Assembly (NCBI RefSeq): GCF_012275515.1
Contig: NZ_JAAZQL010000009.1
Coordinates: forward strand, 1 to 64,000
Source: Novosphingobium sp. SG707
Lineage (GTDB): Bacteria > Pseudomonadota > Alphaproteobacteria > Sphingomonadales > Sphingomonadaceae
Direction: 5' to 3'
DNA length: 64,000 bases
In this document: positions 1 to 8,122 of the stretch, one piece after another
Numbering within the stretch: the first letter of the stretch is position 1
Layout of the letters: every line of letters begins with the position of its first letter
Made by a program: the position numbers and the translations under genes
The notes under the pieces: generated by a model
Database searches by the model: none
Seen by the model: the letters and a program-made list of their open reading frames with translations, nothing else
Told to the model about the DNA's origin: nothing

Positions 1-287
1 TGGAAGTAGCCGACCGGCAACAGATCGGCCTCACGCGCGGCCAGCCAGGTGCGCGCGGCAGCGCCCTGGCACTTGGGACAGTGCCGGTTGCGGCATGAGT
101 TGTAGGCGATCCGCCAGTGCCCGCAGTCGTCGCAGGCCTCGACGTGACCGCCCAGCGCGGCGGTGCGGCAATTCTCAATCGCCGTCATGACCTTGAACTG
201 GCCGAGGCTCAGATGCCCGGCGTGGGCTGAGCGATACGCGGGCCCGGCGCTACGGAAGATATCGGCGACCTCGAGATGGCTGCGCAC
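1..287 (-). CDS. IS91-family transposase, N-terminal part
   Basis: This is the first ~95 residues of an IS91-type transposase; the rest lies beyond the window. The frame shows the N-terminal zinc-binding region of the family, with a C-x2-C pair in the CDDCGHW segment and a second cluster in CRNRHCPKCQ. The catalytic HUH and tyrosine motifs would be in the missing part. I chose the GTG at 285-287, just after the recombinase stop at 292-294; a slightly earlier overlapping start is possible. It is expected to nick and transfer single-stranded DNA during transposition. The tight spacing suggests translation coupled to the recombinase. Confidence 0.85.
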   Translation of the reverse strand, partial: MRSHLEVADIFRSAGPAYRSAHAGHLSLGQFKVMTAIENCRTAALGGHVEACDDCGHWRIAYNSCRNRHCPKCQGAAARTWLAAREADLLPVGYF

Positions 288-291
288 CGGC

Positions 292-1200
292 TCAGCCGGG
301 AGGAGCCACCTGCGGCTCGAGCAGCGTCGTCAACTTGTCCAGCGGACTGATGACCGCGCGCACCGTTCGAGTTGCGACCGTGGTGTAGAAAGCGGTGGTC
401 TCGAGGTTCGCATGCCCGAGCAGTGCCTGGATGATCCGAATATCGACGCCGTCTTCCAACAGATGCGTGGCGAAGCTGTGCCGCAGAGTGTGTGGGCCGA
501 CCCGCTTTTTGATCCCCGCGGACTCGGCAGCATCGACAACGATGCGATGGAGCTGTCGGGTACTCAGCGGCTTGAGATAGTGCATGCCCGGGAACAACCA
601 GCCATCGGCGTGCATGACGCCCTGCTTGCGGCCGACCGTCCACCACTCACGCAAAAGGGCAAGAAGGTCAGCGGGCAGGAGCGCATTGCGATAGCGCCCG
701 CCTTTACCGCGCTCTACCCGCAGGAGCATGCGCTTGCTGTCGACATCGCGGACCTTCAGCATCGTCACTTCGGCGGCGCGCAAGCCAGCGCCATACGCAA
801 CGGACAGTGCAGCCTTGTGCTTCAGGCAGTTGGTCGCGCCAAGGAGAAGCACGACCTCTTCGCGGCTGAGGACAATGGGCAAGGAGCGCGGATTCTTGAC
901 CGTGTAGAGCTTGCGGGACAGATCCGGGCGATCAATGGTATGAGTGAAAAAGAAACGCAGCGCAGAAACGATGCTGTTCATGGTCGGGATCCCTATGCCC
1001 GCCTCGCGCTGTTCGACCTGGAATTGCCGGAGTTCTTCTGCCGTCGCAGTATCGGGGGGACGCCCAAGATATGTGGCGAACCTCGCGACATGCCGCACGT
1101 AATCGAACTGGGTCTTCCGCGTGAACCGGCGCATGTTCATGTCTTCGATCATGCGCTGACGCAGGGAAGTGACGGGGGCATCAGACAGAACATTGGTCAT
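292..1200 (-). CDS. Tyrosine-type site-specific recombinase of an IS91-like element
   Basis: This 302-residue protein has the two-domain layout of tyrosine recombinases: an N-terminal SAM-like DNA-binding region (about residues 12-95) and a catalytic domain (about 110-290). The expected catalytic residues are visible: Arg141 in GLRAAEV, a Lys near 166, His237 and Arg240 in HTLRH, His263 in LGHANLETT and the nucleophile Tyr272 in FYTT. A good ribosome binding site (AAGGAG) sits 7 bases before the ATG. It lies just upstream of the IS91 transposase, so it probably takes part in transposition or resolution of that element and is not a phage integrase. It looks intact. Confidence 0.9.
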   Translation of the reverse strand: MTNVLSDAPVTSLRQRMIEDMNMRRFTRKTQFDYVRHVARFATYLGRPPDTATAEELRQFQVEQREAGIGIPTMNSIVSALRFFFTHTIDRPDLSRKLYTVKNPRSLPIVLSREEVVLLLGATNCLKHKAALSVAYGAGLRAAEVTMLKVRDVDSKRMLLRVERGKGGRYRNALLPADLLALLREWWTVGRKQGVMHADGWLFPGMHYLKPLSTRQLHRIVVDAAESAGIKKRVGPHTLRHSFATHLLEDGVDIRIIQALLGHANLETTAFYTTVATRTVRAVISPLDKLTTLLEPQVAPPG

Positions 1201-1505
1201 GATACGACTCCTTGGTTGAAAGGAGCCACAATCGTCTGCCTACCTGGACCAGACCTCAACTTAGACCCAGACCGCCGATCACTGGCCAGGCCTCAAAACA
1301 AGCGCCACTCCCGCGTCAGCGGGTTCGTACTAGTCCCAGGCCTGGGCATTCCAGCGCACCGGATGACGGTGAAGCAACGACCGGTTTCTATGCCGCGGCT
1401 TGGGCCCCTGAACGTCAGCAATGCAGGCGCAGGGTGCTGGCGACAGCATGTTCTGCGCTTACAACATCTTGAACCGTGGCGCACGCCTGTAACGCAGGCT
1501 TTGCA
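1201..1505. other. Non-coding stretch at the IS91 outer end
   Basis: About 300 bases separate the recombinase start from the 3' end of the amine oxidase gene. The first bases hold the recombinase ribosome binding site and presumably its promoter. No convincing gene is present. The outer boundary of the IS91-like element should fall in here; IS91 elements favour GAAC/CTTG-type tetranucleotide targets, and one such sequence (CTTGAAC) occurs near 1468-1474, but the match is too short to prove the junction. Confidence 0.4.
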
Positions 1506-2630
1506 TTAAACTTGGCCTGTTGACAGTATGACCCGCGCCGCGCGCTCCGCCGCCATGACAGCGCCCGCGAGATAGCCGGGTTCGACAGCGCTCGTCTCGC
1601 TGCCTGCGAGGAAGAGATGTTGCGCCCACGGGCCAGCCACCCACGGTCGGTCTGACGGTGCGATATAGCCGCCCGCGAAACGGTCCGCGCTGGTGGCGGT
1701 CAGAGGATCTGCGGCCCAATCCTTGATCAATGTGGCCTGCGGGGCCTGCGCTTCCGCGCCGAAGATCCGCGCCAACTGGGCAAGGCAAGCAGCGGTCAAA
1801 TCCGCTTCGCCTCGCGCGGCTCGTTGCTCTGCGGGCACCCCGATGAACCCCATCAGCGCGGCCTCGCCCGTGGCGGTGGTGGCATCGTGCATTTCCACCA
1901 TCGGCCCCACCATGCTCTGCGCGGTGCCGGACAGGCCCGCCTCGCGCCAGAAGGGACGGTCGTAAAAGGCGAAGAATTTGGCGTGGGGCGCCATCCATGT
2001 CGGTGTGGCCTGCCAGCGGACTATGGTGTCGGCCCGTTGCGCGGGGAGGAATTGCACATGGGCCGCCAACAGGCGCGGCGGCAACGCCGCCACGATCCGC
2101 ATTGCATGCAGAATATCTGTTCGTCCATCGGCATCCAGCGTGGTCAATACCGCGCCTTCATCGGTCAGTCGCGCCTCGATCACCCGTGTGTTGAGGCGAA
2201 TGCTGTCCGGAGCCACTTGCGCGGCCAGAGCGCGGATCAGCGTGGCCGAACCGCCCACCAGACGGCGCGATTGCGGTTCCTGATTGATCGGGCGGAAGCG
2301 GTGCGAGGGTTCGCGCGCCATGCGCTCAAACACCACGTCACCGTCGCTGTGCTGAAGGAAGGAGGCAAGGCCCAGTTCCTCGACCAGTCTGCCGATGTCG
2401 GGCTGCGTGCCGGGCCAGAACCACGAAGGGCCAAGATCAAAGCCATCCTCGCTGGGCTGCCCATCGGCGTCCACCGTGACGATGCGCCCTCCGATGCGGT
2501 CGCGCGCGTCCAGAATGGCGCAGGAAACCCCTGCCTTTTGCAGCATTCCAGCCGCCCGCAGCCCTGCTACGCCCGCACCGATGATCGCGACATCTGTTTG
2601 CATCATTCTCTCATCCCCACTCGCGGTCAT
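1506..2630 (-). CDS. Flavin-dependent amine oxidase family protein
   Basis: This 374-residue protein resembles the flavin monoamine oxidase family, which oxidises amines with FAD. The FAD-binding GxGxxG motif is at about residues 18-23 (GAGVAG), followed by GGRI near 47-50. The C-terminal FAD contact region reads GSETS followed by PGYLAGAV. There is no signal peptide, so it should be cytoplasmic. The ATG overlaps the stop of the upstream DUF2938 gene by four bases (ATGA), which supports this start, although a start at Met9 or Met10 is possible. It is the last gene of a four-gene run (SDR, cupin, DUF2938, amine oxidase). The substrate cannot be read from the sequence. Confidence 0.85.
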   Translation of the reverse strand: MTASGDERMMQTDVAIIGAGVAGLRAAGMLQKAGVSCAILDARDRIGGRIVTVDADGQPSEDGFDLGPSWFWPGTQPDIGRLVEELGLASFLQHSDGDVVFERMAREPSHRFRPINQEPQSRRLVGGSATLIRALAAQVAPDSIRLNTRVIEARLTDEGAVLTTLDADGRTDILHAMRIVAALPPRLLAAHVQFLPAQRADTIVRWQATPTWMAPHAKFFAFYDRPFWREAGLSGTAQSMVGPMVEMHDATTATGEAALMGFIGVPAEQRAARGEADLTAACLAQLARIFGAEAQAPQATLIKDWAADPLTATSADRFAGGYIAPSDRPWVAGPWAQHLFLAGSETSAVEPGYLAGAVMAAERAARVILSTGQV

Positions 2631-3118
2631 TGCGAAAATCCCGTAGCGGCCAGCCCCTTGGCTGTCGCATAAAGGCCAAGGCCAAAGACTGTGTGCCCGG
2701 CCAAACTCTTGAGACGGGCTATGCCGGGGCTAGGTGTTCCAGCCCCGGCGATGCCCATTCCCATGCCGGGCATCATCACGAAGAATGGCGCCGCAAGCAA
2801 AGCCCATGACAGCAGCATTGCCGCAAGGACCGATGGATGGTCAAACCATGAGCGCCCTGCCAACACCAGCAGCAGCAGGCCATAACCGGCGCCGATCACA
2901 TAATGGGCGGCCCAGCCCAGAGCGGCCTCTGCCGCCACTGGTTTTGCGCCGGACAGATCGGGCTGCACAAACCGGCCTCGCGGCATATGCCCCAGCCAGC
3001 GCCCCACCATCGCCCAATCGGTTGCCTTCACGCCAAACCCGCGCGTCAGTGCAAGCGCCCACAGATCGAGCAGGGTGGTTGCTCCGACACCGGTGAGGGC
3101 CGCGATCAAGGCGCTCAT
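2627..3118 (-). CDS. DUF2938 family membrane protein
   Basis: This 163-residue hydrophobic protein matches my recollection of the DUF2938 family of small inner-membrane proteins of unknown function. About four membrane-spanning segments are visible: an N-terminal one and three later ones around residues 70-90, 95-118 and 135-155. A Met/Gly-rich stretch (MMPGMGMGIAG) lies between the last two. Both ends overlap neighbours by four bases: its ATG overlaps the cupin stop and its stop overlaps the oxidase ATG. It is therefore translated as part of the SDR-cupin-oxidase operon. Its function is unknown. Confidence 0.7.
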   Translation of the reverse strand: MSALIAALTGVGATTLLDLWALALTRGFGVKATDWAMVGRWLGHMPRGRFVQPDLSGAKPVAAEAALGWAAHYVIGAGYGLLLLVLAGRSWFDHPSVLAAMLLSWALLAAPFFVMMPGMGMGIAGAGTPSPGIARLKSLAGHTVFGLGLYATAKGLAATGFSQ

Positions 3119-3768
3119 GGGTTGCCTCCAAAAGACACAACATGCGGATGGATCAGGGGGCCGCGGCGGATCCAGACCTGCGCCCCTTCATCACCGACCT
3201 TGCCCGTCAACCTTTCGCCTGCGGGCAGGCGCAGCCAGCTCCAGCGGGAGAGAAGATCTTCTCCTGCAGCACAGGCGCCGGACAGAACCAACAGCTCGAT
3301 GCCGTCAGGGTTGGGCAGGTCCAGCAAGGTGCCGGGTGCCCAGTTCTCGATCGAGACCCATTCGCCCGGCGCAAGATACAATTGCCGTGTGGGCGCATTC
3401 TCGCAGCAGACCCCGCTTTCGGAATCACCCTCTGCAAATTGCCATAGGCGCACGAAGATGATGCAGCCCTGTGCGCTGGCGGGCGCGTGGCTGCTGCCCG
3501 GCGGGTTGCGGACATAGCTGCCCGCCGGATAATCGCCGCGCTCGTCCTGGAACGTCCCTTCCAGCACAAGGAACTCTTCCCCGCCGGGGTGGGAATGGGC
3601 GGCAAAGTGGCTGCCCGGCGCATAGCGCACGATCGAGGTGGCGCGGGCCTTTTCACCGCCTTGGCGAAACAGCATGCGGCGTTCTACCCCCGGGGACGGA
3701 CTGGGCACCCAGTCCATCTGGCCGCCATGCACGACTGTTCGCATCGAAAGGTCATCATGGATCCGCAT
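3115..3768 (-). CDS. Cupin-domain protein (ChrR-cupin type)
   Basis: This 217-residue protein has a clear cupin core. Residues about 56-70 hold the first metal motif (HSHPGGEEF, with the His pair and Glu), and His94 in PPGSSHAP supplies the last ligand. A second beta-rich half (about 105-215) makes it look like the bicupin fold seen in the C-terminal domain of ChrR anti-sigma factors. No zinc-binding anti-sigma domain precedes it, so it is not a complete ChrR. It may be a dioxygenase-like or sensor protein. It starts three bases after the SDR stop and overlaps the DUF2938 start. An alternative start at Met9 (3744) is possible. Confidence 0.8.
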   Translation of the reverse strand: MRIHDDLSMRTVVHGGQMDWVPSPSPGVERRMLFRQGGEKARATSIVRYAPGSHFAAHSHPGGEEFLVLEGTFQDERGDYPAGSYVRNPPGSSHAPASAQGCIIFVRLWQFAEGDSESGVCCENAPTRQLYLAPGEWVSIENWAPGTLLDLPNPDGIELLVLSGACAAGEDLLSRWSWLRLPAGERLTGKVGDEGAQVWIRRGPLIHPHVVSFGGNP

Positions 3769-3771
3769 GGG

Positions 3772-4518
3772 TCACAACTCCGCCCGGCCGCCATCCATCA
3801 CGATTTCGGCGCCCAGCATATAGGATGATGCATCGCTGGCCAGAAACAGGACGCCCGCCGCGATTTCTTCGGCCCTGCCCATCCGGCCTAGGGGCACCTG
3901 CGCGCCAACCCTCTCGGTGTAAGCGCGAAACGCTTCCTCGCTCTGGCCGTTCTGACGGTGCAGCGGGGTTTCGATGGAACCAGGGCTGATGGCGTTCACG
4001 CGGATCCGGCGGGGCAGCAATTCGGACGCCATGGTGCGGGCAAAACTGCGCACCGCCGCCTTGGAGGCGCTGAGCAATGCCCGGCCCGGTGCGCCCACCT
4101 GATTGAGCCATGAGGTGTTGAGGATGATCGAGCCGCCTTCACGCATGAGGGGCAGCACGGCCTGCACCGTGAAGAAGGTTCCCTTCACGTTGATGTCCAT
4201 GATGCGGCTGTAGGTGGCTTCGTCGCATGTTTCCAAAGGAGTTGCGATGGCGAGACCCGCATTGGCAAACAGAATGTCGAGATGGCCAAATGCCGCGCCC
4301 ACCGCGTCACGCATCCGCTGCAGGTCAGCGAGATTGGATACATCCCCCTCGACGATCACGATATCGTCACCCAGTTCGGCCCGTGCCGTCTCCAGAGCAT
4401 CACGACGGCGGCCCATGATCGCCACAAGCGCGCCTTCGCGTCGCAACGCGCGGGCAGCCGCCAGTCCGATGCCGCTGGATCCCCCGGTGATCAGTGCTGT
4501 CTTGTCCTTGAGCGTCAT
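3772..4518 (-). CDS. SDR family protein lacking the catalytic tyrosine
   Basis: This 248-residue protein is a classical short-chain dehydrogenase/reductase by fold. The cofactor motif TGGSSGIG is at residues 11-18, NAG at 86-88, Asn110 and Ser136 are in place and Lys153 is present. The residue that should be the catalytic Tyr (Ser136 plus 13, i.e. 149) is Leu: the local sequence is GRALLSASK where the family has a Tyr four residues before Lys. I read this directly in the DNA (TTG CTC AGC). It may therefore be inactive, regulatory, or use another proton donor. It is the first gene of a minus-strand operon divergent from a LysR regulator. ATG at 4516-4518 begins the canonical N-terminus. Confidence 0.9.
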   Translation of the reverse strand: MTLKDKTALITGGSSGIGLAAARALRREGALVAIMGRRRDALETARAELGDDIVIVEGDVSNLADLQRMRDAVGAAFGHLDILFANAGLAIATPLETCDEATYSRIMDINVKGTFFTVQAVLPLMREGGSIILNTSWLNQVGAPGRALLSASKAAVRSFARTMASELLPRRIRVNAISPGSIETPLHRQNGQSEEAFRAYTERVGAQVPLGRMGRAEEIAAGVLFLASDASSYMLGAEIVMDGGRAEL

Positions 4519-4629
4519 GGTCAAACCCTTGTCGTGGTGGCCCGCCATGGGGGATGGGGCGACCTTAGACGAGGCAATCGAGCGACATCGCAAAGAAAGA
4601 AAAACTTTCTCGTGAGGTCCGCAAGGTCT
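4519..4629. promoter_or_regulatory. Divergent promoter/operator between SDR operon and LysR gene
   Basis: The 111 bases between two divergent starts must hold both promoters. A short inverted repeat, AGAAAG-AAAAA-CTTTCT, lies at 4594-4610, close to the LysR start. LysR-type regulators usually bind partly symmetric sites in exactly this kind of divergent region, so this is a candidate operator. The stem is only six bases and could be chance. Confidence 0.4.
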
Positions 4630-5556
4630 ATGGGCCATGACATGCGCCATCTTACCCGCCTTAAATCGCTTCAGGCCGTCGAGGCCGCCGCTCGTCACGG
4701 CAGCTTTGTCGGAGCCGCCGCCGAACTGGATGTGACGCCGCCCGCCGTGGGCCAGTTGGTGCGCTCGCTGGAGGATTGGGTGGGCTATCGCCTGTTCCGC
4801 CGCTCGCGCTCGGGGGCCGAACGTCTGACCCCGGTGGACGAGGCGCGCGAGGCGCTTGAGGATATCGCCAAGGGTCTTGATCTGCTTGAAGCGGGCTTGA
4901 GCAAGTTGCGCGGTCGCCATGCGCGCTCGGTGGTGCTGGTCACGGCATCTCAGGCCTTGGTGGCCAACTGGCTGCTGCCTCGGCTGGAGGATTTTTCCGC
5001 GCTGCATCCCTCCATCGATGTTCGCCTCGATGTGTCGGATCGGGTGATCGATCTGGCCCATGGCGAGGCGGACATCGGCATTCGCTGCGGCCTTGGCGAT
5101 TGGAAAGGCGTGCGCGCAACGCGGCTGATGGGCGAAGAGATCATCGCTGTCTGTCATCCGCGCCTGTTGCCCGACGATCATGCCCCCACCGCCGGCTGGA
5201 TTGCCGAGCAGGTGCTGGTGCATGACGCCACGCCGCATCCGGGCGGGGATTTTCCTTCCTGGTCTGATTGGTTGGCGCGCAGCGGGGCCAATCAAACGAC
5301 CGCGTCGCGTGAATTGAAGATCAATTCCACCTCTGCCGTCATTCAGGCCGCCTTGGCCGGGCGCGGAGTGGCCTTGGTGCGCAAGGCTTTGGTGAGGCAA
5401 GATCTGGAGGCAGGAAGATTGGTGCATCTGTTGCCTGGTTGTCGCTGGCCCGTGGCATGGGCCTATTTTGCGGCAGCGGCCCCCAAGGCGCTGCGGCGCA
5501 ACGAAGTCAAGGCGTTTCATGACTGGCTGGTGCAGACGGCCAATTTCAGCAGCTAG
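4630..5556 (+). CDS. LysR-family transcriptional regulator (GcvA-like)
   Basis: This 308-residue protein has the LysR layout: an N-terminal winged helix-turn-helix (about residues 7-65, with the typical VEAAARHGSFVGAAAELDVTP pattern) and a C-terminal substrate-binding domain (about 95-300). The spacing and the WLLPRL and AHGEADIGIR segments recall the GcvA/AmpR branch. A second in-frame ATG at 4642 is an alternative start. It is transcribed away from the SDR-cupin-DUF2938-amine oxidase operon and probably controls it in response to a small molecule. No sign of damage is seen. Confidence 0.9.
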   Translation: MGHDMRHLTRLKSLQAVEAAARHGSFVGAAAELDVTPPAVGQLVRSLEDWVGYRLFRRSRSGAERLTPVDEAREALEDIAKGLDLLEAGLSKLRGRHARSVVLVTASQALVANWLLPRLEDFSALHPSIDVRLDVSDRVIDLAHGEADIGIRCGLGDWKGVRATRLMGEEIIAVCHPRLLPDDHAPTAGWIAEQVLVHDATPHPGGDFPSWSDWLARSGANQTTASRELKINSTSAVIQAALAGRGVALVRKALVRQDLEAGRLVHLLPGCRWPVAWAYFAAAAPKALRRNEVKAFHDWLVQTANFSS

Positions 5557-5832
5557 CGGATGTGAATGCAGTCGGCTCTCGATGGCGGGATTGCAGCTCT
5601 TAAACGTCTGCTTTTTGGGGCGTAATCGGACGCAAGCGCCCGAAACCCTTCACGATCTCGGCCGTTCGTCCGCCGACCCTCACTGGCTGCTCGTGACAGA
5701 AGCGGCAGTTGTGGCTCGTTGTGGTGAGGAGGCCAGCGGGGATGGCTCCGCCATGGGAAGTCACGTTAGTGGCGACTGGCCCGGTAGCTTGGGCCACACA
5801 TCTCAGTTGAACGGAAATCTCGAAGGGACCGC
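5557..5832. other. Intergenic stretch with a possible c-type heme gene remnant
   Basis: No intact gene is seen. On the minus strand one frame (about 5600-5770) reads like the end of a protein and contains a CxxCH heme-attachment motif (NCRFCHE) followed by VRVGGRTAEIVKGF. It has no proper start of its own and merges upstream into the shadow frame of tenA. It may be the C-terminal scrap of a cytochrome-like gene, or chance. Confidence 0.3.
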
Positions 5833-6495
5833 TCAGATCGGCCAGGTCTCCCGCCGGTAGGCGGAATCCCAGAACATCCATTCGTAGCGCGTGGCGGTTC
5901 GGAAGGCAGTCGCCATGGCGGCGCGGGTTGCCGGGGTGGCGTTGTCGGCGGCCTCGTCCACCAGCGCGCGAACGCGATCGGTTGCCTCGCCGAAGGAGGG
6001 TGCGGCATAGGTATCGATCCATGCTTCGTACGGATTGGGCGAGACAGCGCGCGGCTTGATGTTGCAGCCGACTTCCCAATAGACCCAGAAGCAGGGGAGG
6101 ATGCCCGCGATCAGTTCCTCGTAGCTGCGCGTTGCGGCAAGGCTGGCGAGGTAGCTGGTGTAGCCAAGGCACGCGGGCGTCGCCTCGGCCTCCCGCCCCA
6201 TTTCGGGGGTGACACCGAACTGTACGAAGAAGGCCTGGTGCAGCGCCTGTTCCACCTGCACCGCGACCTTGGCACCGTCCGAGAATTCGAGACGTCCTGC
6301 GGCCGTGGGCGCGCGCGCGGCCGCAATCGCCAGCACGCGGGCATATTCAGCAAGGTAGAGGCTGTCCTGCAGCATGTAGTGCCTGAAGTTCTCGGGCGGG
6401 AGCGAGCCATCGGCAAGCTCGGCAAGGAAGGGCTGGGCAAGGATTGCGCGGCGCAGCGGGGTAACGTCCTGCCAGATCGTGTTGCAGAAGCTCAT
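5833..6495 (-). CDS. tenA: TenA family protein (thiaminase II-like)
   Basis: This 220-residue protein fits the TenA family, which hydrolyses aminopyrimidine breakdown products of thiamine for salvage. The family length is about 220-230. Helical segments such as FRHYMLQDSLYLAEYARVLA near residue 40, a Cys in the ILPCFWVYWEVG segment that matches the active-site Cys, and the C-terminal YEWMFWDSAYRRE with its acidic residue are all present. ATG at 6493-6495 is preceded by GGGAAGAG. No TPP riboswitch signature was found upstream. Other thiamine genes are not adjacent; thiL is about 33 kb away. Confidence 0.85.
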   Translation of the reverse strand: MSFCNTIWQDVTPLRRAILAQPFLAELADGSLPPENFRHYMLQDSLYLAEYARVLAIAAARAPTAAGRLEFSDGAKVAVQVEQALHQAFFVQFGVTPEMGREAEATPACLGYTSYLASLAATRSYEELIAGILPCFWVYWEVGCNIKPRAVSPNPYEAWIDTYAAPSFGEATDRVRALVDEAADNATPATRAAMATAFRTATRYEWMFWDSAYRRETWPI

Positions 6496-6917
6496 GGGCT
6501 GGTTCTCTTCCCTTGGAAACGGCGTGTGGCGCCGAGGCTGACCTAGTGGCCGGTGTTGATCATTAAGCTGTCGAACGGGCCATTTGGGCCACAGGCGCAT
6601 AATCGTAGGATGACCTGCTGATCAACAGCGGACCGCGTTGTATCACGTCAGCGCGTTCGAGGTTGAGGCAGATGGCGACCAGAGCTAGCCTTTCGGATCG
6701 GCTCTGTTGAACGTTTTGGTCTGATAAAAGCAGTCGTCGGGATCGGGCCGGGCATCCCGGTGGGTTCGCAGGACATAGCACTTGTCGATGCCTCCTTTCG
6801 GGCATTCGGAACCCAACTTTCATCGATCCCGTGGCAACCATCCACCGCCAGCGACGTTAAAAACAGCGAGCCGCACCGGCGCCATCGCGCAGTGGTGCCC
6901 TGCGGCGGGAGATCGCC
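6496..6917. other. Intergenic stretch without a recognised gene
   Basis: About 420 bases lie between the divergent tenA and the small hypothetical gene at 6918. Both promoters should be here. I looked for a TPP riboswitch (CUGAGA and ACCUGA elements) on the minus strand upstream of tenA and did not find it. The open frames present are short and unconvincing. The bases just before 6918 hold a ribosome binding site (GGGAG). Confidence 0.4.
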
Positions 6918-7367
6918 ATGGCAAAGCACGAAGATGAGATCGTCCCCGACAAAGGTGCGAAAGGAGCGTGGGGCTTGTTCCTCGGCATTGCCCAGAGCGC
7001 AGGGCGCGAGCGGCCGACTCAGGGCGCGTTGGACCCGTTGCGGCGGCAGCATAAGGTCGGCGGGTTCATGTGTGTGTTCGATGGAAGGGGCAAGCCAGCG
7101 AACCCACTCTCGCTCGAGTTCAGCGAGAGCGGGACTAATGCAACGCTGAGGGAAGTGGCGTCCGGACCCTGCACGCCAAAGCTTTTTACCGGTCACACGC
7201 TTGCTGATCTGCGCGAGTGGAAGGACCACGACTTCGAGAAGAAGGGCTGGCTTACGTATCCGCTGCGTTATGATTCGGTGGCTGACAAGTCCGTGCCGCG
7301 CGACTGGCAGGAAGCCTTTGCCGTGATCGACGCGAAGTTGAACCAGCTGGATCTCAACGCTTTATGA
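6918..7367 (+). CDS. Hypothetical protein, coupled to a phosphatase gene
   Basis: I do not recognise this 149-residue protein. It has no signal peptide or membrane segment and is rich in charged residues. The C-terminal part (PLRYDSVADKSVPRDWQEAF onwards) looks like an ordinary folded domain. A ribosome binding site (GGGAG) lies seven bases before the ATG. Its stop overlaps the start of the histidine phosphatase by four bases (ATGA), so the two are probably translated together. It could be a truncated member of a longer family; the N-terminal 50 residues look less ordered than the rest. Confidence 0.6.
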   Translation: MAKHEDEIVPDKGAKGAWGLFLGIAQSAGRERPTQGALDPLRRQHKVGGFMCVFDGRGKPANPLSLEFSESGTNATLREVASGPCTPKLFTGHTLADLREWKDHDFEKKGWLTYPLRYDSVADKSVPRDWQEAFAVIDAKLNQLDLNAL

Positions 7368-8122
7368 CCCCGCGCTGGCCCGCGACATTATGGGTGGTTC
7401 GCCATGGGCAGAGCGCCGGAAACATCGCCCGCGATCTCGCCAACGAACAGGGGCTTACACGCATCGCGCTCGAACAGCGCGATGTCGATGTGCCGCTTTC
7501 GAACCTTGGGCGGGAACAGGCGACCGCCTTGGGCCGCTGGTTCGCCGGGGCGGACGCGCAGCCCGAGGTCATACTTGCCTCTCCATACGTCCGCGCTGTG
7601 CAAACCGCCGAACTGTTTCGCGCCGCAGGTGGCTGTAGCCCGGCAGAGCGCATCTGTACTGACGAACGCCTGCGCGAGAAGGAGTTTGGCATCCTCGACG
7701 GGCTCACCTCCACGGGGATCCGTGAATTGCAGCCCGACCAAGCCGCTTTCCGCCGCAATCTCGGCAAGTTCTACCACCGCCCACCTGGTGGCGAATCGTG
7801 GGTCGACGTAATCTTCCGCCTCCGCGCGCTGATGGACACCGTCTCGCTCCATTACGGGGGACGGCATGTCATGATCGTGGCGCACCAAGTGGTGGTGCTG
7901 TGCCTGCGTTACGTCATTGAGAATCTGTCGGAGGCCGAAATCCTGGCGATCGACAAGGCTGGCGATGTCGCGAATTGCGCAATAACTGAATACTACTTCG
8001 ATTCTGACTATGGACATAACGGCGGGCTGGTTCTTTCGCGTTACAACGCCACCGCACCGATGGACCGCGACCATACCCCGGTCACCGCTGCACCTGACCG
8101 GATGGTCGCTGCGCGTGGCTGA
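7364..8122 (+). CDS. Histidine phosphatase family protein (phosphoglycerate mutase-like)
   Basis: This 252-residue cytoplasmic protein carries the histidine phosphatase signature RHGQSAGN at about residues 13-20, whose His is phosphorylated in catalysis. A second Arg lies in SPYVRAVQTAE, an acidic residue in RLREKEFGILDG and the second catalytic His in IVAHQVVV. The branch includes phosphoglycerate mutases, fructose-2,6-bisphosphatases and broad phosphatases, and the sequence does not settle which. It overlaps the upstream hypothetical gene by four bases and the NAD(P)HX dehydratase start by eight, so all three form one coupled unit. Confidence 0.85.
   Translation: MTPRWPATLWVVRHGQSAGNIARDLANEQGLTRIALEQRDVDVPLSNLGREQATALGRWFAGADAQPEVILASPYVRAVQTAELFRAAGGCSPAERICTDERLREKEFGILDGLTSTGIRELQPDQAAFRRNLGKFYHRPPGGESWVDVIFRLRALMDTVSLHYGGRHVMIVAHQVVVLCLRYVIENLSEAEILAIDKAGDVANCAITEYYFDSDYGHNGGLVLSRYNATAPMDRDHTPVTAAPDRMVAARG

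Larger units (their letters stand above)
1..1200 (-). mobile_element. IS91-family element with tyrosine recombinase, cut by the window start
   Basis: A tyrosine recombinase gene is followed on the same strand, four bases after its stop, by the 5' part of an IS91-type transposase. IS91 elements transpose by a HUH single-strand mechanism and have no ordinary terminal inverted repeats. A subset carries an integrase-like gene just upstream of the transposase, as here. The element continues past the left end. Its outer end lies somewhere between 1201 and about 1480, but I cannot place it from sequence alone. Confidence 0.8.

Noticed and set aside
6496-6700. TPP riboswitch upstream of tenA
   Set aside because: The conserved CUGAGA and ACCUGA elements are not present on the minus strand.
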